The translations under genes and the position numbers were made by a program. A stretch of 64,000 nucleotides of DNA from an uncultured Clostridia bacterium (GTDB lineage: Bacteria; Bacillota; Clostridia; UBA1381), in assembly GCA_944392335.1 (NCBI GenBank), contig CALXWJ010000092.1:1-64000 (forward strand), in the 5' to 3' direction. This document shows, in pieces, positions 44,197 through 52,765 of this stretch (position 1 is its first letter; each line of letters opens with the position of its first letter). The notes under the pieces were generated by a model. It searched no databases. It was not told the DNA's origin and was given only the letters and a program-made list of their open reading frames with translations.

Positions 44197-45618
44197 TTAT
44201 TCCCCTACAATTACATTATCTACCTCTACGATCCAATTTGCGTATTTATCTCCCACATTCCCGTCATCATTGTAGCCTATATACATTTTCTTTATATTTA
44301 TTTCATTCATGAATTCCGAATATTGCGCGATTGCATTGTCCAAAGCGGTAAAAAATTCACTCGGGGCGGCTGTTTCGGATTTTACGTCATAATGTCTTAT
44401 CAATTGTCTGTAGCTTACTAACCGTCCGTTTTCTACCTTTGCGGATACTCCGGAAGAAATGTAATCGGTTTCGATAACAACCCTCGTTCCCATTACCATA
44501 TAATCAAAATTTATAGTGTTTATATCATCGCTTTGTGAAAGATACATTGCCTCACTGTTTCCCAAAGCCTTGTTTATCTCTGATGTGATCGCCGTTAAGT
44601 TCATTATATCCGAATATTCGCTGTTTTCAGAATCGGACAGCTCCATCCCCGTATCCATTGCCGTATACTCCAAGAATCCGTTTCGGTCAATTTTCAATGT
44701 GGCATTATTTTCAACAAACACAAGCGTCCCGCCGGCTTCGGTATATCTTCTCATTGTACTTGCATTTATATCAAATATCTGCAAAATATTATTAATTATC
44801 GTTTCATTGATATTTTCCCCATCCTCCATTATGAGGTTTACCGCTTCTATAACAGGCATCGGTGATGTTGTCGAATAAACCTGTATAAGCGGATTTAATG
44901 TGGTTTTCTGGCTGCCGAAGGGCTGATCGAACTTCAGGTCGAATGAATAGTTTATAACGTTTTCAACATTATAATCGTTTTTTTCCACACGCTCGTCACA
45001 TAACTCCCTGAGCTTTTCGCAATCCCTGTTTACACTGATCCTATAATAGCTGTCGGAATCAAAATCCGCTATGTATATATTGCATCTTGAGCCGTTTGCG
45101 GAATATGATATGACTATATCGGAAAACTCGGTCTCCTCCGGTATTATCTGATTATCCGCATCCGCCCCCAGTAATTGTTCAAACAGATCCACACTGTATT
45201 TCCTTGCATAGGAAAGATATACCGATTGGACCGATAATGCCGAATACAATTCTTCCTTATCTATTTTTACAATCATTTCAGCTGGCGCTGAAAAAGCCAT
45301 TTTTAAAATTTCATCCGTTTCCGCCGTTATGTCCTTAAACGCGCTGTCATTCGGATTCAAAGATATCCTGGTCGTCTGGTCTCCTGTATTCAAAAGAATT
45401 TTTTCCGGATTCAATACCTGTATTTCATATTGGTCATCATCTGTAAAATAATTTACGATATTTTCATACAGCTTTGTAATGCGTAAATTCCCTATATTTG
45501 AAAAAAAATTATAGCCGGTAGGCCATAATTTTTTCTCAATCAATATTCTGCTTCCCAAAACAAAATTCAGTATAATCAGGAACCCCAGCAAAGCACTTTT
45601 TAACCGTTCCTTTTTCAT
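44197..45618 (-). CDS. yycH: YycH-like regulator of the WalK sensor kinase
   Basis: The 473-residue protein has an N-terminal membrane helix ('LKSALLGFLIILNFVLGSRIL') and a long extracytoplasmic region of repeated alpha/beta units. Its position after walK and before yycI, and the start 'KERLKSALLGFLI', fit YycH, which with YycI controls WalK activity. The central domain (about 270-340) and the C-terminal part ('TPNYNDDGNVGDKYANWIVEVDN'-like strands) echo the YycI fold. Sequence similarity in this family is weak, so identity relies on topology and synteny. Confidence 0.75.
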   Translation of the reverse strand: MKKERLKSALLGFLIILNFVLGSRILIEKKLWPTGYNFFSNIGNLRITKLYENIVNYFTDDDQYEIQVLNPEKILLNTGDQTTRISLNPNDSAFKDITAETDEILKMAFSAPAEMIVKIDKEELYSALSVQSVYLSYARKYSVDLFEQLLGADADNQIIPEETEFSDIVISYSANGSRCNIYIADFDSDSYYRISVNRDCEKLRELCDERVEKNDYNVENVINYSFDLKFDQPFGSQKTTLNPLIQVYSTTSPMPVIEAVNLIMEDGENINETIINNILQIFDINASTMRRYTEAGGTLVFVENNATLKIDRNGFLEYTAMDTGMELSDSENSEYSDIMNLTAITSEINKALGNSEAMYLSQSDDINTINFDYMVMGTRVVIETDYISSGVSAKVENGRLVSYRQLIRHYDVKSETAAPSEFFTALDNAIAQYSEFMNEINIKKMYIGYNDDGNVGDKYANWIVEVDNVIVGE

Positions 45619-45696
45619 AGCTTATTCTTAAATCCTTTCATATACTTATGTGCAGCAAAATTATTTTCCTACAGTGTCAAGCATATTTATATTAAA

Positions 45697-46152
45697 TTAC
45701 CAGAGGAAGTTTCTTATTGTAACGGTAACGTTTTTCAATTTATCTATGGTGCTTTGTTTTATTTTGTCAATATCTATACGTACAGCCTGGCTTCCTTTGC
45801 CGCTTTCCGCCGTAACGACAAAAATATTCGAGTCACTTGTTAAATCAACAACAACACTGTATAATCCGCTTGCCCCTATATAGGTTTCATTTTTTATCAG
45901 ACCGCAATTTCCCGTTGACGGATTGTATCTGTAAACCTTGACCTTTGTTCCCTGCTCTCCGACGGCAGAAATGGTATAGGTCTTATCTGACGTTGACGCG
46001 GAATGTGACTCCGGTCTTTTTATGTATATAATATTAGTGGAATTCCCCGTTTCATACAGGGAGATCGTGTTTCCGAACGCATATCCCGAGATCGGCAGCG
46101 CGGCCATCAGGGCAACCGAAATGAACATTATTGACAATAGCTTCTTTAACAT
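45697..46152 (-). CDS. Small secreted protein of unknown function inside the wal operon
   Basis: The 151-residue protein has a signal peptide (about 1-25, 'LLSIMFISVALMAALPISGYA') and a beta-rich mature part with alternating Val/Ile/Thr strands ('TYTISAVGEQGTKVKVYRY', 'GLYSVVVDLTSDSNIFVVTAESG') that suggests an Ig-like or jelly-roll domain. I do not recognise a family. A strong GAGGAGG site precedes the ATG. It lies between walK and yycH, with repeat copy 10 and a 333-bp gap upstream, so it probably has its own promoter. Possible role: a WalKR target or an extracellular modulator; this is inference from position only. Confidence 0.7.
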   Translation of the reverse strand: MLKKLLSIMFISVALMAALPISGYAFGNTISLYETGNSTNIIYIKRPESHSASTSDKTYTISAVGEQGTKVKVYRYNPSTGNCGLIKNETYIGASGLYSVVVDLTSDSNIFVVTAESGKGSQAVRIDIDKIKQSTIDKLKNVTVTIRNFLW

Positions 46153-46340
46153 AGTGTTTCCTCCTCAAAAATTATATTAAAAAACTCAAATTCAATTACT
46201 TTAATCATACACTTTAAAGCAACAATTTACACAAAGACCAAATACCATATTGAAATTGTTTCCATTATTATTAATATTATTATACCACAAATATATTACA
46301 AATCAATTACTGCAATTTTAAATACATATAACAATATTCA

Positions 46341-46489
46341 ATAAGGGCTTGTCCCGCTGTTTGACAAAGGCTAAAACACAGCTATGCAGCGCTTCCGCTG
46401 TAATCAGCAAAAATCATACTTTTTTATATTGATTACAGATATAAAGCCCTCCGCATGCAAATGCGCGGGACATCCTGTCGCAAAGCTAT
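46341..46489 (+). repeat. Dispersed multi-hairpin repeat, copy 10
   Basis: Left end TTC|AATAAGGGCTTGTCCC, right end AAAGCTAT. Hairpin D changes to CGCAT/ATGCG around GCAA. The TAG stop codon of walK (46486-46488) is inside the right end. It occupies the gene-free stretch 46153-46485; the remaining bases are AT-rich with nothing else recognised. Confidence 0.85.
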
Positions 46490-48246
46490 TTTACCGGGAT
46501 GGTAATAACGACCTCCGTTCCCTTTCCGAGCTCTGAATTTATTGCGATGTTTCCGCCCAGATTGGTAATGATCTGTTTCGCGATCGCAAGCCCCAGTCCC
46601 GTGCCTCCGGTATCACGGCTTCTTGCCTTATCAACACGATAGAACCTTTCAAATATCCTTGACAGGTTTTCTTTGGGAATACCTATACCGTTATCGATAA
46701 CCTTTATAAAAGCATCGTCATACAGCTTTCCCGATATTATATCTATCTTACCTTCTTCCGGCGTATATTTTATCGCGTTTGAAACTATATTTATTATAAC
46801 CTGTTCAAGCTTGTCACGGTCGCTTTTAAAGACAGGGACAGTGTTCATCACCTTGTATTTTATCTCCTGATTTTTTTTCTTCGCCATTATAAACATTTTT
46901 TCCGTGACGCCCTCAAGCATTACCTGCAGGTCTATGTCCTCAGGCTCTTTTTGCTCATCCTGTTTTTCGTCAAGTCTTGACAAGGTCAAAAGATCCTTGA
47001 CTATTCTTGTCATTCTGTCAGTTTCTTTTATAATAACACTGAGAAATTTATTCTGTAACTCCTTATCCTCAATGGGATTATCCATAAGGGTTTCCGCGTA
47101 TGACTTTACCGTCGTAAGCGGGGTCCTTAATTCATGGGATACATTGGACACAAACTCATGTCTTGCATGCTCCAGCTTTTCCTGGCTTGTATTGTCCCTC
47201 ATCACCACAAGCACGCCGGTCACTTTATTATCGGTCTCGATTGCCGCGAAATTCAATTTTATGTATTTGCCGTTGTATTCAACCAATCTTTCGGGCGACT
47301 GGTCGTTTTTGATATAGACCAAATAACCCAGTGTGATATTTGCATTTAATTTTTTGAAAAAATCATCAAAGGTAATATTTTCCCTGTCCTCTTGCTTTAT
47401 CATATGCTCTGCTTCGGGATTCATATGTATCAATTTCTGATTCAGGTCAAAAGCGAGAATACCGTCCGTCATATTTTGAAGGATCGTTTCAACCTTTGTT
47501 TTTTCTTCATTTACCTCATTAATGGTATTGGACAGCTGTTCAGCCATATACCCGAACGCATTGGAAAGCCTTCCGATCTCATCATCAGATGACGATCTTT
47601 CAAAGTTGTCAAATTCTCCCGCGGCAAGCTTATCCGCTCTTTTTGTAAGATTGATTATAGGCACCGTTATGGTTTTGCTGAGCAGATAACCTATAACGCA
47701 TGAGGTCAGTACCGCCAGAAGAAGCGCCTGCATAACAATTATCAAAACATTGCTTGTTATACTGTTGATCTCTTCCTTTGTATCCTTTATATAAATTATA
47801 TATCCGCCGCCGTTTTCACCCCTGATCGGTACGGCATAGTCCATATAACCCTTATCGGTGTTTACAAGATTTCCCGTTTTGCCTCCCATTGCTACCACAA
47901 TGTTGTCGGTAATATTCAGATCGGCGTTTTCTGTATTATCGAGATTTCTCAAAACGGCGCCCGTATTCAAATCAAGTATACTGCAGGATCTGTATGTATC
48001 AATCCCCAACGGCCCGATATAGGAGCTTATGGTCGTATAAATATTTTCAAGCGAATTTTCCGTCTTTGCCGTTTGTTCCAGCTGATATACAAAGTCGTCA
48101 GTAAAAACCCTGTTCATCATAACAGAAAACTCTTCATTGTAAAAATTCACAATATTTACAAGCATAAAAGATCCCACAACAGTTATTATTGAGATCGTAA
48201 GCAAAACAAAAATCAATACAATCTTATATTGTATACTCTTTAACAT
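46486..48246 (-). CDS. walK: Sensor histidine kinase WalK
   Basis: The 586-residue membrane kinase has TM1 (about 8-30), an extracytoplasmic Cache-like sensor (about 31-170), TM2 (about 172-195), HAMP (about 197-250, 'TVPIINLTKRADKLAAGEFDNF'), a PAS domain (about 260-350), and HisKA with the phosphorylated His in 'EFVSNVSHELRTPLTTVK' (about 372). The HATPase has 'IIINIVSNAIKYTPEEG' (N box), 'DNGIGIPKEN' and 'GTGLGLAIAKQI'. This is the WalK layout that governs wall homeostasis. It follows walR by 6 bp. Its stop codon is within repeat copy 10, which would leave the repeat in the 3' UTR. Confidence 0.94.
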   Translation of the reverse strand: MLKSIQYKIVLIFVLLTISIITVVGSFMLVNIVNFYNEEFSVMMNRVFTDDFVYQLEQTAKTENSLENIYTTISSYIGPLGIDTYRSCSILDLNTGAVLRNLDNTENADLNITDNIVVAMGGKTGNLVNTDKGYMDYAVPIRGENGGGYIIYIKDTKEEINSITSNVLIIVMQALLLAVLTSCVIGYLLSKTITVPIINLTKRADKLAAGEFDNFERSSSDDEIGRLSNAFGYMAEQLSNTINEVNEEKTKVETILQNMTDGILAFDLNQKLIHMNPEAEHMIKQEDRENITFDDFFKKLNANITLGYLVYIKNDQSPERLVEYNGKYIKLNFAAIETDNKVTGVLVVMRDNTSQEKLEHARHEFVSNVSHELRTPLTTVKSYAETLMDNPIEDKELQNKFLSVIIKETDRMTRIVKDLLTLSRLDEKQDEQKEPEDIDLQVMLEGVTEKMFIMAKKKNQEIKYKVMNTVPVFKSDRDKLEQVIINIVSNAIKYTPEEGKIDIISGKLYDDAFIKVIDNGIGIPKENLSRIFERFYRVDKARSRDTGGTGLGLAIAKQIITNLGGNIAINSELGKGTEVVITIPVK

Positions 48247-48252
48247 CTATTT

Positions 48253-48957
48253 TCACGCCTTATTGAAATAATATCCCACACCGCGCTTTGTAATAATGTA
48301 ACGCGGCATACCCGGATCATCCTCAATTTTTTCACGCAGTCTTCTGACCGTTACGTCAACGGTCCTTACATCGCCGTAATATTCATATCCCCATACATTT
48401 TCCAAAAGGCTCTCTCTTGTGAAAATCTTCTCGGGCTGCATTGCCAAAAATTTCAACAGCTCAAATTCACGAAGCGTAATGTCGACCACTTGGCCTCTTT
48501 TCTTGACCTCATATCTCTCCATATTAATAACCAGGTCTCCCGAAACAATAATATTATTTGCATCGGTACCGCTTGCGGATGTTTTGTCTATCGTCATTCT
48601 TCTGAGGTTTGCCTTGACTCTTGCGGTAAGCTCTCTCACCGAAAAAGGCTTTGTCATATAATCATCGGCTCCCAGTTCAAGACCTAATACCTTATCTACC
48701 TCTTCTTCCCTTGCGGTAAGCATTATGATAGGAACGGAGGATTTTTCCCTTATTTTTCTGCATACCTCAAATCCATCCATCCTCGGTAACATAACATCAA
48801 GCAAAATAAGATCCGGATTTTTGTTTAAAGCCAAATCCAGTCCGGTAGCCCCGTCATATGCCTCAAGAACCGAATAACCTTCTTTTGTAAGATTAAACTT
48901 AAGTATTTCAACTATTGGCTGTTCATCATCAATGACCAATACGGTTCTTTGTTCCAT
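48253..48957 (-). CDS. walR: Response regulator WalR (OmpR/PhoB family)
   Basis: The 234-residue regulator has a receiver domain (1-120) with the acidic pair in 'VIDDEQPI', the phosphoacceptor Asp in 'LILLDVMLPRMDGFEV' (about 54) and the conserved Lys in 'DYMTKPFSVREL'. A C-terminal winged helix-turn-helix (about 135-234) reads 'LREFELLKFLAMQPEKIFTRESLLENVWGYEYYGDVRTVDVTVRRL', a near-diagnostic WalR recognition region. It controls genes for peptidoglycan hydrolysis. It is the first gene of walR-walK. A sigma-A promoter lies upstream. Confidence 0.95.
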   Translation of the reverse strand: MEQRTVLVIDDEQPIVEILKFNLTKEGYSVLEAYDGATGLDLALNKNPDLILLDVMLPRMDGFEVCRKIREKSSVPIIMLTAREEEVDKVLGLELGADDYMTKPFSVRELTARVKANLRRMTIDKTSASGTDANNIIVSGDLVINMERYEVKKRGQVVDITLREFELLKFLAMQPEKIFTRESLLENVWGYEYYGDVRTVDVTVRRLREKIEDDPGMPRYIITKRGVGYYFNKA

Positions 48958-48984
48958 AGTTTTTTATCCTTTCTGTTGATTTTT

Positions 48985-49012
48985 ATCTTATGATAATTTC
49001 TGTTTCTGTCAA
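48985..49012 (-). promoter_or_regulatory. Promoter of the walRK operon
   Basis: On the minus strand TTGACA (49007-49012), a 16-bp spacer, TAAGAT (48985-48990), 27 bp before the walR start. Confidence 0.5.
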
Positions 49013-49120
49013 AATATAGTTCTATTTTATCAAATTTTTTTCATATAATCAAGTATTTTTTATATTATTTTCATATATTTTGTGTTAAAATAATATATCA
49101 TGCGAATTACAAACGTTCCC

Positions 49121-49735
49121 CTATTGCAAAAGATAGGAATATTTTGAATATAAACGCACGCCGTCGGCGATCTCGGCTGCTGAGAGTCTTGATTTCAGAT
49201 ATGATTTCAATTCCTGTTTTTCTTCGCCCGTCAAGCCTCCCGACAGCAAGCCCATAACATAACCTATGTCAATTTTGGAAGCCAATGAGCTGCCCTTGGA
49301 AAAATCCGATACAGTCACATTATCCTTTATATAATCATATTGGCTGTCATACTCGCTTGCGGGTTTTTTTACCGTTTCGGTATTTTGCCCCGAAACATTT
49401 CCGTCCTCTGATCCTCCGGCGCTGTTTTCAGCGGCTTTATCCTGTTTTGCTTGTTCTTCATATTCTTTTGCCTTTTCTTTCAATTCCTCCGAGATCCCGT
49501 CTGCTTCAAGCTGATTTATGATCCTTACAAGCTCGTCATTATCAAGATACGGCTCTATTTCCTTTAATATCTCTTCATCGCTGATAACCTCTTCCATCAC
49601 CTTTGAAATTTCTTTAACTTTCGGTTTTAAAACAAAATTGAATACGGAAACACCGGCGATCACAACAACCAAAATTAACGAACCCACAACTATCCCGCAT
49701 ATTTTAAGAATTTTTGCTGTCTTTTTATTTTTCAC
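49121..49735 (-). CDS. Membrane-anchored protein of unknown function
   Basis: The 204-residue protein has one N-terminal membrane helix (about 12-35, 'ICGIVVGSLILVVVIAGVSVFNFVL'), a helical region (about 40-95), a low-complexity Glu/Gly/Asn linker (about 95-130), and a conserved-looking C-terminal segment ('SDFSKGSSLASKIDIGYVMGLLSGGLTGEEKQELKSYLKSRLSAAEI'). It is likely anchored with the domain outside. It is on the minus strand upstream of walR, but 163 bp separate them and the walR promoter lies between. No family is recognised. Confidence 0.68.
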   Translation of the reverse strand: MKNKKTAKILKICGIVVGSLILVVVIAGVSVFNFVLKPKVKEISKVMEEVISDEEILKEIEPYLDNDELVRIINQLEADGISEELKEKAKEYEEQAKQDKAAENSAGGSEDGNVSGQNTETVKKPASEYDSQYDYIKDNVTVSDFSKGSSLASKIDIGYVMGLLSGGLTGEEKQELKSYLKSRLSAAEIADGVRLYSKYSYLLQ

Positions 49736-49965
49736 CGTCTATCATCCCTTCCATATATCTTCCTTATAATCTATGTACTTATTTTATATTATACTATAAA
49801 TTTAAAAATATTTCAATACAAAAAAATATATATTATAAACAAATTTATAATCAAAAATTTATTATTGTTGATTTTTGAAATTTTTTGTTATAAAATATAA
49901 TATGAAATAAAAAATAAGTAATAACATATATAAATATTTTTTGATATGTTGGAATGGAGATTTTT

Positions 49966-50775
49966 ATGGTCATAGATTTTCACACTCATACTTTCCCGGA
50001 TAAAATTGCCGAAAAAGCAATTAACGTTCTGGAAAACAATATTTATGAGATCAGCGGCACAAAAGAGTATGCTGTTCTCAACGGCACCTTGGCAGACTTA
50101 AAAGCATCAATGAAAAAAAATGATATTACATACTCTGTTATCATGCCTATTGCCACAAAAGAAAAACAAACTAAAACAATAAATACCTTTGCCGCGGAAA
50201 TTACGGGAAAGGATAACATAATTTCCTTCGGAAGCATACATCCCAATCAGGAGGACTGGGAAGAGCATCTTGTAAAAATAAAAGAGCTCGGTCTAAAGGG
50301 GATAAAGCTCCATCCCGAATATCAGGGATTTTTTATAGATTCCCCGGAATCCATAAGGGTATTAAAGAAAGCAGAGGAGCTCGGTCTTATCGTAATGCTC
50401 CACGCGGGAGTCGACAAGGGTATCGCGCCGCCGGTACACTGCACCCCGCGGCGTTTGAGAAACGCGTTGAACTATGTGTCGGGGGATAAAATTATCGCCG
50501 CGCATATGGGCGGATACAGGATGTGGGATGATGTTTTGAAATATTTGTGCGGCACACCGGTATACCTTGATACCTCATATTCCGTAGGAAGAATGCCGGA
50601 TGAGCTTGCATTGGAGATCTTTTCAAAGCACGGCGCCGACAAGATCCTGTTCGGTTCCGATTCTCCGTGGCAGGATCAGGGTGATGTTGTAAGATCGGTA
50701 AAAAAACTCGGTCTTGACAAAGACGTCGAAAATAATATATTATATAATAACGGTGCAAAATTATTAGAGCTTTAA
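49966..50775 (+). CDS. Metal-dependent amidohydrolase (amidohydrolase_2 / TIM-barrel)
   Basis: The 269-residue TIM-barrel hydrolase has the metal-binding HxH in 'IDFHTHTFPDKI', a third His in 'LGLIVMLHAGVDKG' (about 145), a fourth in 'IIAAHMGGYRMWDD' (about 180) and the catalytic Asp in 'ILFGSDSPWQDQ' (about 235). The family includes decarboxylases and hydrolases. The substrate is not inferable. TGGAGA precedes the ATG at 49966. It is followed 41 bp later by the MreB-like gene in the same direction. It is divergent from the membrane protein gene at 49121. Confidence 0.87.
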   Translation: MVIDFHTHTFPDKIAEKAINVLENNIYEISGTKEYAVLNGTLADLKASMKKNDITYSVIMPIATKEKQTKTINTFAAEITGKDNIISFGSIHPNQEDWEEHLVKIKELGLKGIKLHPEYQGFFIDSPESIRVLKKAEELGLIVMLHAGVDKGIAPPVHCTPRRLRNALNYVSGDKIIAAHMGGYRMWDDVLKYLCGTPVYLDTSYSVGRMPDELALEIFSKHGADKILFGSDSPWQDQGDVVRSVKKLGLDKDVENNILYNNGAKLLEL

Positions 50776-50815
50776 AAACGGGTAAGCATTGATTCTTTTA
50801 CGAAAGGATAAATCC

Positions 50816-51856
50816 ATGAATATAAATTTTTTAGTGAACAATACTCTGTCAAACGATATCGGCATAGATATCGGTACCGAGACCACCCTTATATATATTG
50901 CGGGAAAAGGGATCGTATTAAAGGAGCCGTCGTATATCGCATATGACGTCTGTTCCGACAAGCTCGAGGCGGTAGGGTCAAAAGCAAAAGAGATGCTCGG
51001 AAAAGCCCCCTCATGCATAAAAGTAATAAAACCCATGGCAAACGGCGTTATTTCAGACAAGGACATGGCTTGTAAAATGATCGGGGAATTTATTGCTTCA
51101 ATATTGCAAAAAACAATACTGAAGCCAAGGATAATCGCCTCCGTTTCCATGGGCAGCACCCAGGTGGAACAGCGCGCTCTTTGCGAGGTTTTAAAGGAAG
51201 TCTGTGCAAGGGATGTTTATCTTATAGAAGAGCCCTTGGCTGCCGCCGCCGGCGCGGGATGCGATATTTCTTTGGCACGGGGTATGCTTATTGCGGATAT
51301 AGGCGCCGGAAGCTGTGACGTCGCATCTATATCTTTAGGCAATTCCGTTATCGGAAAATCCATAACTACCGCCGGGGATGCATTTACAAATGAAATAACA
51401 CAATATGTGAAGAAAAATTACGCCTTGGATATAGGCTTTCTTACGGCGGAAAATATAAAAAAACAAATCGGATGCGCATATCCCTTTGAGAGTATCAGAA
51501 CAATGACGGTTTACGGAAGCGACATAACAAACGGGATGCCGAGAATGATAAGCCTGTCGTCGGAAGAAATAAGGGAAGTCTTTGACCCTCTTTTATTGCA
51601 GATCGCCGAAATAATCAAAACGACCCTTGAAGATACGCCCCCTGAGCTTCAGTCCGATATCCTGGAGGACGGCATACTGCTAACGGGAGGCGGGGCAAAG
51701 CTGTACGGCATTGACCGCCGGCTCAGGATGGAAACGGAGATCAAAGTTTTTGTGACTGAAAATATGGAAGAATGTGTTATAAACGGAATCGGTTCGGAGC
51801 TTGCAAAATTGGATATACCCAATAACCAGACAACAAAATTTTACTATTCCTTATAA
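50816..51856 (+). CDS. MreB/Mbl-like actin homologue (divergent paralogue)
   Basis: The 346-residue protein has the actin ATPase fold: phosphate 1 'GIDIGTETTLIYIAGKGIVL' at about 15, connect 'EEPLAAAAGAG' at about 145, phosphate 2 'ADIGAGSCDVASISLG' at about 167, and 'GILLTGGGAKLYGIDRRL' (adenosine motif) at about 295. Phosphate 2 reads DIGAGSCD where MreB has DIGGGTTD, which may alter nucleotide turnover. There is no mreC/mreD beside it, so it is a lone paralogue rather than the main shape gene. AAAGGA precedes the ATG. Its TAA stop lies in the inverted repeat copy 11. Confidence 0.87.
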   Translation: MNINFLVNNTLSNDIGIDIGTETTLIYIAGKGIVLKEPSYIAYDVCSDKLEAVGSKAKEMLGKAPSCIKVIKPMANGVISDKDMACKMIGEFIASILQKTILKPRIIASVSMGSTQVEQRALCEVLKEVCARDVYLIEEPLAAAAGAGCDISLARGMLIADIGAGSCDVASISLGNSVIGKSITTAGDAFTNEITQYVKKNYALDIGFLTAENIKKQIGCAYPFESIRTMTVYGSDITNGMPRMISLSSEEIREVFDPLLLQIAEIIKTTLEDTPPELQSDILEDGILLTGGGAKLYGIDRRLRMETEIKVFVTENMEECVINGIGSELAKLDIPNNQTTKFYYSL

Positions 51857-51911
51857 CTGCGCTGCATAGCCGCGCTCTTGCCCCCGTTGAATGACCGGGC
51901 AAGCCCTTATT
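51853..51911 (-). repeat. Dispersed repeat, copy 11, inverted and internally deleted
   Basis: The only minus-oriented copy. From right to left it keeps AATAAGGGCTTG and a weak first hairpin, then GCTATGCAGCGC joined directly to AGTTAT. About 100 bp of the middle is missing. Its end supplies the TAA stop of the MreB-like gene (51854-51856). Confidence 0.82.
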
Positions 51912-51942
51912 GAACATAAACCAAACTGAAAGGCTTTTTTAT

Positions 51943-52677
51943 ATGGTTTTAAAATCTAACGAAGCTATAGATGATCTGCAGATCGCGGATTTAAAAATAA
52001 TACAAAATACAAAGGGGTTCAAATTCGGCACAGACGCCGTAATACTCTCTGACTTTGCCAAAAGCATCAGATCAAAAGAAACCCTTGACTTATGCACGGG
52101 AAGCGGTATCATCCCCCTATTGCTTTATGCAAAGACAAATACAGACCACCTCTGCGGTATTGAGATTCAGGAGGACATTGCCGATATGGCAAAGCGTTCG
52201 GTGGAATTAAACGGCCTTGGCGATAAAATAGAAATATATTGCGGGGATTTAAAAAACAGTATATCGATCTATGGAAAAAGAAGATTTGATCTGATAACCT
52301 GCAATCCTCCTTATATGAAAGCCGGTTCGGCAATTTTAAACGAAACCGATTCAAAAATCATATCACGCCACGAGGTAAAATGCACTTTGGAGGATATAAT
52401 AAAAATTTCTTCTTCCCTGCTCACCCTTACCGGCCACCTTGCAATGGTGCATAAGCCGTCAAGGCTGTGTGATATCATTTTCCTCATGCGCGGCTGCGGT
52501 ATCGAACCAAAACGCATCCGGTTCATACACAACCATGCGGCGGACGCGCCCATGCTGGTTTTGGTGGACGGTCTTTTCGGCGGCAAAAGCGACGTTAAAA
52601 TACTGCCTCCCCTTATCTTGAGAAACGACGACGGCAGTGATTCCGAAGAATACAAAAAGATCCATTTTCCAATGTGA
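51943..52677 (+). CDS. tRNA1(Val) (adenine37-N6)-methyltransferase-like protein (YabB/TrmN6)
   Basis: The 244-residue SAM methyltransferase has motif I 'TLDLCTGSGIIPLLLYAKT' at about 48 and the N6-adenine motif 'ITCNPPYMKAG' at about 120, and its overall length fits TrmN6/YabB. It probably methylates adenosine in the tRNA anticodon loop. It precedes rsmI by 88 bp, matching the yabB-rsmI neighbourhood of Firmicutes. The ATG at 51943 is chosen with AAAGG at about ten bases. An in-frame ATG at 51910 overlaps the repeat copy 11 end. The tRNA target is inferred from family. Confidence 0.87.
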   Translation: MVLKSNEAIDDLQIADLKIIQNTKGFKFGTDAVILSDFAKSIRSKETLDLCTGSGIIPLLLYAKTNTDHLCGIEIQEDIADMAKRSVELNGLGDKIEIYCGDLKNSISIYGKRRFDLITCNPPYMKAGSAILNETDSKIISRHEVKCTLEDIIKISSSLLTLTGHLAMVHKPSRLCDIIFLMRGCGIEPKRIRFIHNHAADAPMLVLVDGLFGGKSDVKILPPLILRNDDGSDSEEYKKIHFPM

Positions 52678-52732
52678 AAACGGCTTACGTATACCCCTTC
52701 TTTATTCGAATATTCTATAAATCAAATATTTA

Positions 52733-52758
52733 TGCCGCATACCCGCGGCGGAACGGAG
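52733..52758 (+). promoter_or_regulatory. RBS-proximal CCGC/GCGG hairpin leader of rsmI
   Basis: GCCGC, ATACC, CGCGGC, then GGAACGGAG and the rsmI start codon. The sequence closely matches the leader at 22881-22908. Confidence 0.45.
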
Positions 52759-52765
52759 AAAATAA

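Noticed and set aside
3989-51911. The dispersed repeat as a classic MITE or a CRISPR array
   Set aside because: The two ends are not inverted copies of each other, no target duplication is visible, and the copies are scattered singly rather than arrayed with spacers.
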